Translations under genes and position numbers: made by a program
Shown here: positions 25,362 through 34,437 of the stretch, in pieces
Layout of the letters: each line of letters starts with the position of its first letter
How positions within the stretch are numbered: position 1 is the first letter of the stretch
The notes under the pieces: generated by a model
Seen by the model: only the letters and a program-made list of their open reading frames with translations
Database searches by the model: none
What the model was told of the DNA's origin: nothing
NCBI GenBank assembly: GCA_014380005.1
Contig: JACMKT010000026.1
Location: 1-36,941, forward strand
DNA: 36,941 nucleotides
Source: Rhodospirillales bacterium
Lineage (GTDB): Bacteria; Pseudomonadota; Alphaproteobacteria; Rhodospirillales; Magnetospirillaceae
Reading direction: 5' to 3'

Positions 25362-25529
25362 ATGCCCGTCCGAACCCCGCTGAAAGCTGCCGACCCCGAT
25401 ACCCTAGCCACCCTGGCCGCCGCCCTGCGCGCCATCGCCCGCGATCATAAATCCGCGGCGCCGGTGCTTCATGCCTTGGCCAAGAGTTACGATTTACGCG
25501 CCCAAACCCAGAACACGACCCAACATTGA
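25362..25529 (+). CDS. Small hypothetical protein, 55 aa
   Basis: ATG at 25362 is preceded by GAGAGGTG at 5 bases, and codon use (strong G/C in third positions) is like that of real genes here. The product (MPVRTPLKAADPDTLATLAA...) is Ala-rich and predicted helical, with a polar tail (RAQTQNTTQH). TATAGT at 25329-25334 may be a -10 box; no -35 box is clear. It is divergent from ppc and followed by a palindromic element. No family is recognised. Confidence 0.5.
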   Translation: MPVRTPLKAADPDTLATLAAALRAIARDHKSAAPVLHALAKSYDLRAQTQNTTQH

Positions 25530-25544
25530 GGGCCTAACTATCGT

Positions 25545-25640
25545 CGTCATGCGCGGGCTTGACCCGCGTATCCACGTGGAGCCGTCTGGCACCCTCTTCG
25601 CCCGACCACGTGGATGGCCGTGTCAAGCACGGCCATGACG
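25545..25640. repeat. Cloverleaf-like palindromic extragenic element (CCACGTGG type)
   Basis: The outer ends CGTCATG and CATGACG pair. Two internal hairpins, CGCGGG-CTTGA-CCCGCG-like (25552-25568) and GGCCGTG-TCAAG-CACGGCC (25616-25634), flank two copies of CCACGTGG (25572-25579, 25606-25613). The layout is the same as in the element at 1341-1423, though the sequence differs. It lies between convergent gene ends. Confidence 0.8.
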
Positions 25641-25655
25641 GGCTTTAATTGTGCC

Positions 25656-27578
25656 TTAGCTTGCCGCCACCCAGGCACGCAGCCATTCGGCCACGCTCCA
25701 GCCTTGTGCCGGGCAGCCGCGCGGCTTGTGCGGCGGGTCGGCGTCGAATACCTCGGCGATGGTGCCGACGCAATACTGGGCCAAATGGGGTTCCATGGCC
25801 GCCAGCACATCCCGCGCCCCGGCCCGGTCGTCCGGCCACACCTTCAGCCATGCATCCACGAACGGCCCCAGCAGGAACGGCCACACCGTGCCCTGATGAT
25901 AGGCGCCGTCGCGGGAGTGCTGGTTGCCGGCGAAACGGGACTGGTAGCGCGGGTCATCGGCGGGCAGCGAACGCATGCCATAGGGCGTCAGCAGCTTGTC
26001 GCGGATGATCTGAACCACGGATTCCCAACGCTCGGGCGCCAGCACCGGGTGGGTCAGCGAGATGGCGAACAATTGGTTGGGGCGCAGCAGCGGTGACTCT
26101 GCCGGGTCGCCGTCGATGACGTCATAGAGATAGCCACCCTGCGCGTACCAGAAGCGCTTGTTGAACGACTCCCGCGCCCGCTTGGCATCGCGGGCGGCGC
26201 GTTCCGCCGCCTCACCCTTCAGCCAGCCCGCCATCAGGCACAGGGCGTTGTACCATAGGGCATTGATCTCCACCGGCTTGCCGCGCCGGGGCGTCACCAC
26301 CCAATCGCCGACGATGGCGTCCATCCAGGTCAACTGGTAACCCTCCGCCGCCGCCCGCAGCAACCCGTCCTCGGGATCGACGCCGATGCCGAACAAGGTG
26401 CCGTCGCGGTGGCGGTCGATGACCTCCGCCAGCTTGGGCAGGATCAACGCCAGAGTCTCGGTGTCGCCGGTGGCGGTGACGTAACGGTCCACCGCATGGA
26501 AGAACCACAGGGTGGCATCGGCGGTGTGGTAGACCGGCGGCCACGGCCCGTCGGGGATGTTGTCGGGGATCAGCCCGTCCTTCAGATAGCGGGCGAAGGT
26601 GCGCAGGATGTCGCGTGCTTCAGTCCAGCGCCCGGTGACCAGGGTCAGGCCCTCCAGCCCGATCATGGTGTCACGGCCCCAATCGTTGAACCACGGATAA
26701 CCGGCGACGATGCTGCACAGGCCGTCGCCCTCGGCCTGGACGCGGGCCAGCAATTCGGGACGGTTGCGCGGGGTGAAGACGAAGGCATCGGCGGCCAGGG
26801 TCAGCAGCGCCGCAGGACCGTGTTGCAACGCCGGATGGGCGCGCAACAGCAGACGGCGGCGACGTTCGTGCTCGGCAGCCAGGGCTTCGTCAGGGGTCAA
26901 AGCCAGCGCCACCGCCCAAGGTTCGGTGGAGGCGGTCAGCGCCGCGCCCGTGCTATCCAACATGGCGGATAGGGTGCCGGGGCTCCACAGCGGGCCGCGA
27001 TCCAGGAAGTCGCGTTCGGTCTCGATGGGATAGACCGCTTCGGTGCGGCGCGGGTCGTTGAACTCCACGCGCCCGGTCCAGGCCAGCCGCACGGTCGGCC
27101 ACGGCGCCATGGTGATCTCGGCCTTGCCAGCGTCGACCGTCACGTTGGCGTCCAGCAACGGCTGGTCCACACCCCAATCGGCATGGCGCACATGCAACCA
27201 GGGGCGCAGGGACAATTCTACCGGGGCGCCTTCGATCAGGCGATACAGTACGGTCACAGTGTTCTGACGCCAGCTCATGACCACGCGGCGTTCCATCATC
27301 CGGCCCAAGCCTTGGAAGCGCCACACCGGCAGGCCTTGCTCCAGGCGGAATTCCGTCAGCAAATCGAATAGCGGAGTGCCGTCCACCGTCTCGACCACGC
27401 CATCCAGCATCACCGTGCGGCCATGGGGCGCATCCAGCGCGGCCACCAGCAACCCGTCATGACGGCGGCTGGCCGGCCCCATTAGCGTGCCCGAGCCGTA
27501 ACCGCCCAAGCCATTGGTGACCATCCATTCCGTTTCGGTCATGGCAGCGGGGGAAATGCGGATTTGGGAAACGGACAT
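25656..27578 (-). CDS. Glycogen debranching enzyme (amylo-alpha-1,6-glucosidase family)
   Basis: A 640-residue protein. The N-terminal third (TEWMVTNGLGGYGSGTLMG...RRHDGLLVAALDAP) is the GDE_N beta domain. The C-terminal part is an (alpha/alpha)6 barrel with the acidic motif GYPWFNDWGRDTMIGLEGL (about residues 290-308) and GAYHQGTVWPFLLGPFVDAWL. This is the archaeal/bacterial GDE type that hydrolyses alpha-1,6 branch points of glycogen, rather than the GlgX (GH13) type. No other glycogen gene lies in the window, so it is transcribed alone. The start at 27578 is supported by the family N-terminus. It converges on the 55-residue ORF across a palindromic element. Confidence 0.92.
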   Translation of the reverse strand: MSVSQIRISPAAMTETEWMVTNGLGGYGSGTLMGPASRRHDGLLVAALDAPHGRTVMLDGVVETVDGTPLFDLLTEFRLEQGLPVWRFQGLGRMMERRVVMSWRQNTVTVLYRLIEGAPVELSLRPWLHVRHADWGVDQPLLDANVTVDAGKAEITMAPWPTVRLAWTGRVEFNDPRRTEAVYPIETERDFLDRGPLWSPGTLSAMLDSTGAALTASTEPWAVALALTPDEALAAEHERRRRLLLRAHPALQHGPAALLTLAADAFVFTPRNRPELLARVQAEGDGLCSIVAGYPWFNDWGRDTMIGLEGLTLVTGRWTEARDILRTFARYLKDGLIPDNIPDGPWPPVYHTADATLWFFHAVDRYVTATGDTETLALILPKLAEVIDRHRDGTLFGIGVDPEDGLLRAAAEGYQLTWMDAIVGDWVVTPRRGKPVEINALWYNALCLMAGWLKGEAAERAARDAKRARESFNKRFWYAQGGYLYDVIDGDPAESPLLRPNQLFAISLTHPVLAPERWESVVQIIRDKLLTPYGMRSLPADDPRYQSRFAGNQHSRDGAYHQGTVWPFLLGPFVDAWLKVWPDDRAGARDVLAAMEPHLAQYCVGTIAEVFDADPPHKPRGCPAQGWSVAEWLRAWVAAS

Positions 27579-27706
27579 GGCAGTCTCCGGGGTGCGGGCA
27601 CCTGCTTATGGTGGCGCGGCCCGTCGCCCCTGTCTACCTCAACCGGATAGGCTCTACCTCATCTGAACAGAGTGGCAATGGCTGCAAAATCGGGTAGGAA
27701 ACGCAC

Positions 27707-27823
27707 ATGGAACCCTCACTCGTCGCCGTCTCACTGTTCACCCTGGCCGGACTGTTCGCCATCGTGCTGATCGCGGATAAGAAACGGGCCGAGGCCGAAC
27801 GGAACCTCACACTAAAGGCGTAG
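27707..27823 (+). CDS. Small single-pass membrane protein, 38 aa
   Basis: ATG at 27707 with AGGA about 8 bases upstream. The product MEPSLVAVSLFTLAGLFAIV... has one membrane segment (residues 4-22) followed by a basic, charged tail (DKKRAEAERN). It has the shape of the tiny inner-membrane proteins that bind larger membrane complexes, but no family is recognised. It lies 63 bases upstream of the diguanylate cyclase gene on the same strand, so cotranscription is possible. Confidence 0.5.
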   Translation: MEPSLVAVSLFTLAGLFAIVLIADKKRAEAERNLTLKA

Positions 27824-27885
27824 GCGCGCGCTTGAAATCGTCAATGGTGATACCAATGTGCGATAGGGATAATCCCTAACAGCAT

Positions 27886-29451
27886 GTGAATCATTTGGCC
27901 ATGGATGGTGGGGCGGCATCATTGAAAGGTCGGGCACGCTTCCAGGGCTGGCTGGTCCTGGCGGTGTTGACTGCGGCCATCCTGGCCACCTTCTTCCTGC
28001 TGGCGTGGCGGGACCTGACCACACGCTATGAAATGGCTGCGCGCCAGGGCCACGACACCACTTGGTTCATCGGCCGCAACGTGGCGGAGAAATTCCGCCA
28101 ATACGACCGCCAGCTTTCCGCCATTATCGGCGAAATCGAATCCGCCGGCACTGCCGCCTTCGCGGGCGAGCCGGTATGGCATATGATTTCCCTGGCGATC
28201 CAAACCACGCCGTTCGTGCGCTCCATCGGACTGTATGACGAGACCGGGCGCATCCTTCAGCATAGCGACCGCAAGGGCGGCTTCCCCGATACCAACGTGG
28301 CCGACCGCGATTATTTCCGCACCCTCAAGGCCAATCCCGGCCAGGGCCTGTTCATCACCCGGCCGTTCAAAAACCGGGGCTATGAAGAAACCATCATCGG
28401 CTTGGCCCGTGCCATCATGACTGCCGATGGCAAGTTCACCGGCGTGGCGCTGATCGCCGTCTCGCCCGAGGCCTTCGATTTGCTGGGCGGCTTGCCCAAT
28501 CTGCCACGCGACAGCGCCATTTCCATCCACCGCCGCGACGGCATCAATCTGTTCCGCGCACCGCTGATCCCTGACCAATGGGGCAAAGATCTCTCCGGCA
28601 CCGCGCTGTTCACCAAGCACCTGCCGACGTCAGCGGTGGGGGTGACCTATACGCCCACCGGCGGCAGCACCTTCGACAGCCAGGACCGCCTGCTGGCCTA
28701 TCGCACGGTGGAGGAATGGCCGCTGGTGGTGGTGGTCGGCATCCTGCGCGCCGAGATCGCCGCCACTTGGCGCCAGGATTGGACCCGTAACGCGGTCTTC
28801 GTCGGGTTGGCCCTGATCGGCTTTTCCTGGCTGGCGACCATCGCCCAGCGCCAGACCACGGGCCGGTTGGAGGCCGAACTGAACCTCAGCCGCCGCGAAT
28901 TGCAGCACCGCGCCATCGTGGAAGAGGAACTGCGCCGCTGGGCCACCACGGATTCCTTGACCGGCATGGCCAACCGCCGCCATTTCCTTGAACATTGCGA
29001 ACGCGAGATGCAGCGCGCCCTGCGCTACAGCCGGCCCATGCCGGTGCTGATCTTCGACGTGGATTTGTTCAAGACCATCAACGACCGCTTCGGCCACGCC
29101 ATGGGCGACGAAGCCCTGAAGATCATCGCCGACGTGGCCGCCGCGAGCTTGCGTGAGACCGATCTCATGGGCCGGCTGGGCGGCGAGGAATTCGGCGTGC
29201 TGTTGCCCGAGACCGACACCACCGGCGCCGCCGATCTGGCCGAACGCCTGCGCGCCGCCATCGCCGCCGCCCCCATGACCGTCAATAACCAGACTGTGCC
29301 GCTCAGCATCAGCGTCGGCGTTGCCATGCTGCATCCCGACGACACGTCAGTCGACGCCCTGTTCAACCGCGCCGATCAGGCCCTGTATCGCGCCAAACAT
29401 GCCGGCCGTAACCGGGTGGTGCTGGCGGAAGCCCCCACGGCCATGGCTTAA
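27886..29451 (+). CDS. Membrane diguanylate cyclase with periplasmic Cache-like sensor (GGEEF)
   Basis: A 521-residue signalling protein. A first membrane segment lies at about residues 23-43. A periplasmic sensor of the dCache type follows (SIGLYDETGRILQHS...VADRDYFRTLK...GLFITRPF, to about 295), then a second membrane segment (about 302-320), a short coiled coil and a GGDEF domain. The active-site motif GGEEF is intact at about 430-434, so it should make c-di-GMP. RETD sits five residues before it, the inhibitory I-site RxxD, implying product feedback. The start may be GTG 27886 or ATG 27901; neither has a strong ribosome binding site. The ligand is unknown. Likely role: switching motility or surface behaviour. 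Confidence 0.92.
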   Translation: MNHLAMDGGAASLKGRARFQGWLVLAVLTAAILATFFLLAWRDLTTRYEMAARQGHDTTWFIGRNVAEKFRQYDRQLSAIIGEIESAGTAAFAGEPVWHMISLAIQTTPFVRSIGLYDETGRILQHSDRKGGFPDTNVADRDYFRTLKANPGQGLFITRPFKNRGYEETIIGLARAIMTADGKFTGVALIAVSPEAFDLLGGLPNLPRDSAISIHRRDGINLFRAPLIPDQWGKDLSGTALFTKHLPTSAVGVTYTPTGGSTFDSQDRLLAYRTVEEWPLVVVVGILRAEIAATWRQDWTRNAVFVGLALIGFSWLATIAQRQTTGRLEAELNLSRRELQHRAIVEEELRRWATTDSLTGMANRRHFLEHCEREMQRALRYSRPMPVLIFDVDLFKTINDRFGHAMGDEALKIIADVAAASLRETDLMGRLGGEEFGVLLPETDTTGAADLAERLRAAIAAAPMTVNNQTVPLSISVGVAMLHPDDTSVDALFNRADQALYRAKHAGRNRVVLAEAPTAMA

Positions 29452-29459
29452 AAACTCTA

Positions 29460-29565
29460 GATTCACCACCAAGGGCACCAAGAACACCAAGACGGCGTGC
29501 AGGAACACACCCAGCCAGCCACACGGCAGACAGCTTCGTGCCCTTCGTGCCCTTGGTGGTGAATC
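29460..29565. repeat. Inverted-repeat extragenic element (CACCACCAAGGGCAC type)
   Basis: GATTCACCACCAAGGGCAC (29460-29478) is the exact reverse complement of 29547-29565. Both arms continue with A/G-rich tandem units such as CAAGAACACCAAG. It belongs to the same broad family as 36194-36293. It lies between convergent gene ends. Confidence 0.8.
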
Positions 29566-29621
29566 TTACGGTGATAGCCCCGCGTGATGTCCCTAGGGGC
29601 GCAGGCTCCGTCAGCCATGGC

Positions 29622-29822
29622 TTAGGCCCTGACCTCGCCCAGCACGAACACCCGGATGGCCGAGGACAAATTGCCGGCGCGGCCCTGATCGATCTCGGCC
29701 ACCAATTGATTCAGCGACACCGCACGCTTTTCCGCGATCTCCTTCAGCGCATCCCAGAATTCCGGCTCCAGCGAGACGCTGGTGGCATGGCCGGCGATGA
29801 CGATGGAACGCTTCTTCAGCAT
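29622..29822 (-). CDS. Ribbon-helix-helix domain protein (RHH_4-like)
   Basis: A 66-residue protein. The order of elements, a beta strand (TSVSLEPEFWDAL) then two helices (LKEIAEKRAVSLNQLVAEID...NLSSAIRVFVL), matches the alphaproteobacterial ribbon-helix-helix family PF13467, small DNA-binding or regulatory proteins of unknown targets. GGAGG 4 bases before the ATG at 29822 fixes the start. It is divergent from the CsbD gene, with 67 bases between the start codons, and could control it; that is a guess from position only. Confidence 0.82.
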   Translation of the reverse strand: MLKKRSIVIAGHATSVSLEPEFWDALKEIAEKRAVSLNQLVAEIDQGRAGNLSSAIRVFVLGEVRA

Positions 29823-29831
29823 GCGGCCTCC

Positions 29832-29857
29832 GGAACCGGGCGCGCCTGCCCGGTGTT
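29832..29857 (+). promoter_or_regulatory. Candidate general-stress (EcfG-type) promoter of the CsbD gene
   Basis: GGAAC at 29832-29836 and TGTT at 29854-29857 are 17 bases apart, against the alphaproteobacterial EcfG consensus GGAAC-N16/17-CGTT. One base of the -10 element deviates. CsbD proteins are typical general-stress products, which makes the match plausible. Confidence 0.35.
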
Positions 29858-29889
29858 TACTGACGTGAACAACTGCACGGAGGTTTGCC

Positions 29890-30090
29890 ATGAACTGGGA
29901 TCAGGTCAAAGGCAATTGGAAGGAATTCAAGGGCAAGGTCAAGGAGCAGTGGGGCGAGCTGACCGATGACGACCTTGACCGCATGGCCGGCCAACGCGAC
30001 CAATTGGTCGGCCAGATCCAGCAGCGCTACGGCACCACCCGCGAAGAAGCCGAGCGGAAGGTGAAGGATTGGGAAGAGACGCGGCATTAG
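29890..30090 (+). CDS. CsbD-family stress protein
   Basis: A 66-residue CsbD-like protein. The family signature MNWDQVKGNWKEFKGKVKEQWG spans the first 22 residues, followed by LTDDDLDRMAGQRDQLVGQIQQRYG and a charged tail. CsbD proteins are small, very hydrophilic and strongly induced under general stress in many bacteria; their molecular role is unknown. GGAGG lies 8 bases before the ATG. A perfect 12-bp hairpin follows the stop at 30096. It is divergent from the RHH gene. Confidence 0.92.
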   Translation: MNWDQVKGNWKEFKGKVKEQWGELTDDDLDRMAGQRDQLVGQIQQRYGTTREEAERKVKDWEETRH

Positions 30091-30095
30091 TCACA

Positions 30096-30125
30096 GTCCC
30101 GGCGCGGTCATTGCCGCGCCGGGAC
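30096..30125. terminator. Terminator-like hairpin between the CsbD gene and fumC
   Basis: A perfect 12-bp stem, GTCCCGGCGCGG (30096-30107) with CCGCGCCGGGAC (30114-30125), and a 6-base loop. It lies between two convergent stops and could serve both strands. It lacks a T-tract, so Rho independence is uncertain. Confidence 0.6.
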
Positions 30126-30128
30126 ACG

Positions 30129-31520
<1,392 letters not shown>

Positions 31521-31590
31521 TCCGTCCCTCCCAAACACGTTTGTCCCCGCCCATATGGTGGTGCAGCCCCCCCAACCGTGAGGACCCGTT

Positions 31591-32004
31591 ATGTCCATGC
31601 CCCTAACCCTGGCTGAGACCGGCGCACTGGCCTTAGCGGATGCCGCTACCCAGTTGGATCAGGCGGATAACGCCGGGAAATTCCTCCATGCGCTGGAGCG
31701 CAACCGCAAGGTTTGGCAAACCATCAAGGATGTGGCCCTGCGGCTGCCCAATCCGCAATTGGCCGATTACGCACTCAGCACCGCCGGAAAGATGGGGCAC
31801 GGAGTCAACGACGCCCAGGTCAGCGCGCTGATCGACATCAGCCGCCGGGTTTCCGCCCAATTGGCCGGCGGCAACATCGACCATATCCGCGAGCGCGCCT
31901 ATTTCATCTGGGAAAACAGCGGGCACCCCAGCGGCCAGGATTTGGAACATTGGCTCATCGCCGAAATCGAGACGAAGGGCAAAGCCGGCATCACCCCCTG
32001 CTAA
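31591..32004 (+). CDS. FlaF-like domain fused to DUF2934-like tail, paralogue 1
   Basis: A 137-residue protein. Residues about 15-95 ([20 protein letters not shown]...[17 protein letters not shown]) resemble FlaF, the small flagellin-expression regulator of alphaproteobacteria, with the N-x-x-W and late LI-x-I-x-R positions. Residues about 100-130 ([26 protein letters not shown]) match the short DUF2934 motif (AY-x-W-x-x-x-G-P-x-G-x-x-x-HW-x-x-A-E). GAGGA precedes the ATG by 6 bases. A clear paralogue follows 119 bases downstream. Neither flbT nor flagellin genes lie nearby. The FlaF relation is inferred by eye; a role in flagellar regulation is only a hypothesis. Confidence 0.6.
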   Translation: MSMPLTLAETGALALADAATQLDQADNAGKFLHALERNRKVWQTIKDVALRLPNPQLADYALSTAGKMGHGVNDAQVSALIDISRRVSAQLAGGNIDHIRERAYFIWENSGHPSGQDLEHWLIAEIETKGKAGITPC

Positions 32005-32123
32005 CGGCTAATTGTGCGTATGCCGTCCAAGGGTATAGCCTTTCCGTCCAATGCCCCCGCGATGTTTAGGATCGAAGAAGGGGCACCCATAGAAGAAGGG
32101 CGACACGCCCAAGGGAGGAAACC

Positions 32124-32558
32124 ATGGGGATCATCTCCATTCCGGTCCGCTTGACGCTGTCCGAAAGCAGCGCGGTGGCCTTGACCATGGCGGCGGATGA
32201 ACTGGCCGCCGCCAGCAACACCATCAACTTCCTGGCCGCGCTGGACACCAACCACCGCCTGTGGCTGACGCTTAGCGACATCGCCCATAACAGCAAGTGG
32301 ACGGTGCCCGACCGCCGGCTGTCCGACTTCGTCATGGCGACGTCCCACAAGGCGGGCCGCAAGACCGGCGATGACCAGATCGAGACCCTGATCGGCATCA
32401 ACCGCGACGTCTCGGCCAAGCTGGCCGGCAACCAGGACATGGACGCCGTCCAACGCCGCGCCACCCTGGCTTGGCAAGAACGCGGCCGCCCCTATGGTTT
32501 GGGCCTGGAACGCTGGCTGATCGCGGAAATGGAACGCAAGGCGCGCATCCGGCATTGA
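32124..32558 (+). CDS. FlaF-like domain fused to DUF2934-like tail, paralogue 2
   Basis: A 144-residue paralogue of the preceding gene. Shared positions run the whole length: NFLAALDTNHRLWLTLSDIA against [38 protein letters not shown] against [18 protein letters not shown], and RGRPYGLGLERWLIAEME against [18 protein letters not shown]. It has a 4-residue insertion in the middle (KWTVPDRR). The DUF2934-like His is replaced by Arg (ERWL rather than EHWL). GGGAGGA precedes the ATG by about 5 bases. It may form an operon with paralogue 1 and the SEC-C gene. Function unknown. Confidence 0.6.
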   Translation: MGIISIPVRLTLSESSAVALTMAADELAAASNTINFLAALDTNHRLWLTLSDIAHNSKWTVPDRRLSDFVMATSHKAGRKTGDDQIETLIGINRDVSAKLAGNQDMDAVQRRATLAWQERGRPYGLGLERWLIAEMERKARIRH

Positions 32559-32615
32559 TCGGGATGGCGGCGGTGCTTATGGTCCGGGCGTTCTCATCAG
32601 CCGGACCAAACGCCC

Positions 32616-33146
32616 ATGCGCCGCGCCACCTTCCTGTCCACGCCCCTAAAGCTGACCGGTGAAATCCGCCGCTTCTGCGCCACCCTGTCCGACTCCGAGC
32701 CGGTGGTGGTCAAGGCCGTGCCGTTCCCCGGCTGCGACGGCGAGTGCTGGGACAATCTGCCCGGCCAAATCCAACGCTTCGGCGGCCAGCCCCTGGCCGG
32801 CTGGCGCATCGTGGTGTGGCCCCGCGTCATGCTGCACGCCGAGCCCCATCTGATCTGGCATTCCCCCAAGGACGAGCTGATCGACGTCACCGCCACCCCC
32901 GACCGCGCCCCGCAAGCGGTGTTCGTGGCCGACCCAAAGGCCGCCAACCGCCCCGCACCGTTCCGCCAAGCCCTGACCACCGATGCCGATCTGGCTCGCT
33001 GGCTGGCCATCACCGAGGCCGGCCAGGAAGAAACCGAAGCGGGCATGGCGACCTTCCTGAAGGTCCTGAAGAAATTCGCCCGCCCCAACGATCCCTGCCA
33101 TTGCGGCAGCGGACGACAAATGCGGAAATGCCATCCGTTGCGCTAA
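32616..33146 (+). CDS. SEC-C zinc-motif protein
   Basis: A 176-residue protein ending in a SEC-C motif (NDPCHCGSGRQMRKCHPL; C-x-C-x8-C-H zinc ligands), which in SecA binds zinc and SecB/ribosome and elsewhere mediates protein or nucleic-acid contacts. The N-terminal 150 residues (MRRATFLSTPLKLTGEIRRF...) contain two Cys in PFPGCDGECWDNL and a WRIVVWPRVMLHAEPHLIWH stretch; I recognise no family in them. The gene lies 57 bases after the second FlaF-like gene on the same strand and overlaps the convergent DUF983 gene by 4 bases. Confidence 0.65.
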   Translation: MRRATFLSTPLKLTGEIRRFCATLSDSEPVVVKAVPFPGCDGECWDNLPGQIQRFGGQPLAGWRIVVWPRVMLHAEPHLIWHSPKDELIDVTATPDRAPQAVFVADPKAANRPAPFRQALTTDADLARWLAITEAGQEETEAGMATFLKVLKKFARPNDPCHCGSGRQMRKCHPLR

Positions 33147-33571
33147 CGCCCGGTCTGGGATGGGGTGTCGCCATGCACCTCGTCCCCCCTCAGCTTCAGC
33201 GCCCACATCACCCCCACCATGCCGCCCTTGATGGCGGGCAGCAGCAGCCAGATCAGCAGGCAGGTGACCAGCAGGGCGCCGGCCATGAACGGCACCAACG
33301 GCGGCGCCCAATGCTGTTCCACCGTCAGCGCCCCCGGCACGACGATGTGGCCCACCACCAGAATGGTGAAATAGGCCGGTCCGTCATCGGCGCGGATGTG
33401 CCCCAGCTTCTCGCCGCAATGGTGGCAATGATCGGTCACGGTCAGATAGCCATCGCGGTACGACCCGATGCCGCAACGGGGACAGCGGCAGCGCAGGCCA
33501 CGCAATAGCGCGGTCAGCTTCGAAGGCCGCTCGGGGTGGAGGGCCGGAAGCGGCGGCGGCGTATCGTTCAT
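33143..33571 (-). CDS. DUF983-family membrane protein
   Basis: A 142-residue protein of family DUF983. A double zinc-ribbon-like head (RCRCPRCGIGS...CHHCGEKLGHIRADDGPAYFTI) is followed by two membrane segments (about residues 68-85 and 95-115; GALLVTCLLIWLLLPAIKG). RADDGPAYFTI...GHIVVP is the family hallmark. Such proteins are common in alphaproteobacteria and often lie near cytochrome oxidase assembly genes, but not here. The start at 33571 (ATG) is chosen over an upstream TTG. Function unknown. Confidence 0.85.
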   Translation of the reverse strand: MNDTPPPLPALHPERPSKLTALLRGLRCRCPRCGIGSYRDGYLTVTDHCHHCGEKLGHIRADDGPAYFTILVVGHIVVPGALTVEQHWAPPLVPFMAGALLVTCLLIWLLLPAIKGGMVGVMWALKLRGDEVHGDTPSQTGR

Positions 33572-33689
33572 GAAGCACCCCGCCAATTGTACAGGCCCTT
33601 AGAGTCTGGCGATGCAAGGGGCAGATTGCTAGGGGGCTGAAAGCGCCTTGACGGGCGATTGCTGCAGGTGGAAAACGATCATTCAATGA

Positions 33690-34175
33690 ACGTTTTGCGC
33701 ATCCTGGATAACGACAATCGACAATCAGCTCGGCGCCCCGCTTCCACTGTCCCTGCATCCCCAAATCTGCCTGAGGGACCCTGACGGCAACCTTGAATTC
33801 GGCTTCATTCCAGGCATCAAGGACGCCATCACTGGAGAGGGGCTATCGGTTGCTTCCTCGATTCGTCTCCAGCAAGGCAACAAACATTTGGGATTGCTAC
33901 ATGTTCGTGAGAATCATGAGGAAAAAATAGGTAAATATTACAAAGGGCTCGACCCTCTGACTTATATTTCAATCGTGACAAAGGGATATTCGCAGATATA
34001 CCTGCAACGAGACCGTAGCCTCTTCCTTTTGAAGTTCAACGGGGTCGTGAAGAGTGCCGTGGTGGCAAAATTTCATCGATCCGATGAAGAATACTACCGT
34101 GTGATCACGGCCTACCCGTTGGAACGCCTACCCCCATTCGGCAAACGTGGGGCAAAGCTGATCTGGGAGAGATAA
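33690..34175 (+). pseudogene. Start-less, AT-rich remnant resembling a nuclease-toxin C-terminus
   Basis: The frame is open from just after a TGA at 33687 to a TAA after 34175 but has no ATG and no ribosome binding site, so it looks like the 3' end of a lost larger gene. The protein-like part starts at about 33790 (DPDGNLEFGFIPGI...) and runs through HLGLLHVRENHEEKIG, YISIVTKGYSQIYLQ and the end EEYYRVITAYPLERLPPF. The H-x8-H spacing and the late YYRVITAYP resemble the barnase/EndoU/colicin-E5/RelE-like nuclease domains at the ends of phage MuF and polymorphic toxins. Base composition (clearly AT-richer at 33890-34090) differs from all neighbours. The family call is tentative. Confidence 0.4.
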
Positions 34176-34189
34176 CCAGAGAGGAGAGG

Positions 34190-34322
34190 TTTGTGGCCAC
34201 CACAAGCGTGAGCGAACCACGCTGCTGGCACCGCACTGCCAACCCTCTTCATCCGGCTCCAGTGGCAGCCTTTCGGCTGGTGCGGCTGGGCTTTGGGCGC
34301 TTGGGTAGGCGGTGGCCACAAA
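34190..34322. repeat. 12-bp inverted repeat bracketing about 110 bases
   Basis: TTTGTGGCCACC (34190-34201) and GGTGGCCACAAA (34311-34322) are perfect inverted repeats. The bracketed sequence has no gene. It lies directly after the toxin-like remnant and could be the ends of a miniature element; no target-site duplication is obvious. Confidence 0.45.
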
Positions 34323-34387
34323 TCTACAATAACGCAACCGCTCGTCACGCTCAACACCTCGAATGAGAGTGAGCATGGTTGGCGGCA

Positions 34388-34416
34388 GACCGCGCAACCA
34401 AAGCGGCTGCGCGGTC
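34388..34416 (-). terminator. Terminator-like hairpin after class I fumarase
   Basis: GACCGCGCA (34388-34396) pairs with TGCGCGGTC (34408-34416), 22 bases after the fumarase stop on the minus strand. There is no T-tract, so it may be a Rho-dependent or stabilising hairpin. Confidence 0.5.
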
Positions 34417-34437
34417 CTTAAGCCTTGCGACCGGGCT

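Noticed and set aside
33686..33787. 33-codon ORF (MNVLRILDND...) upstream of the toxin-like remnant as its missing start
   Set aside because: It is in a different frame and no single shift gives a sensible fused protein; no ribosome binding site is visible.
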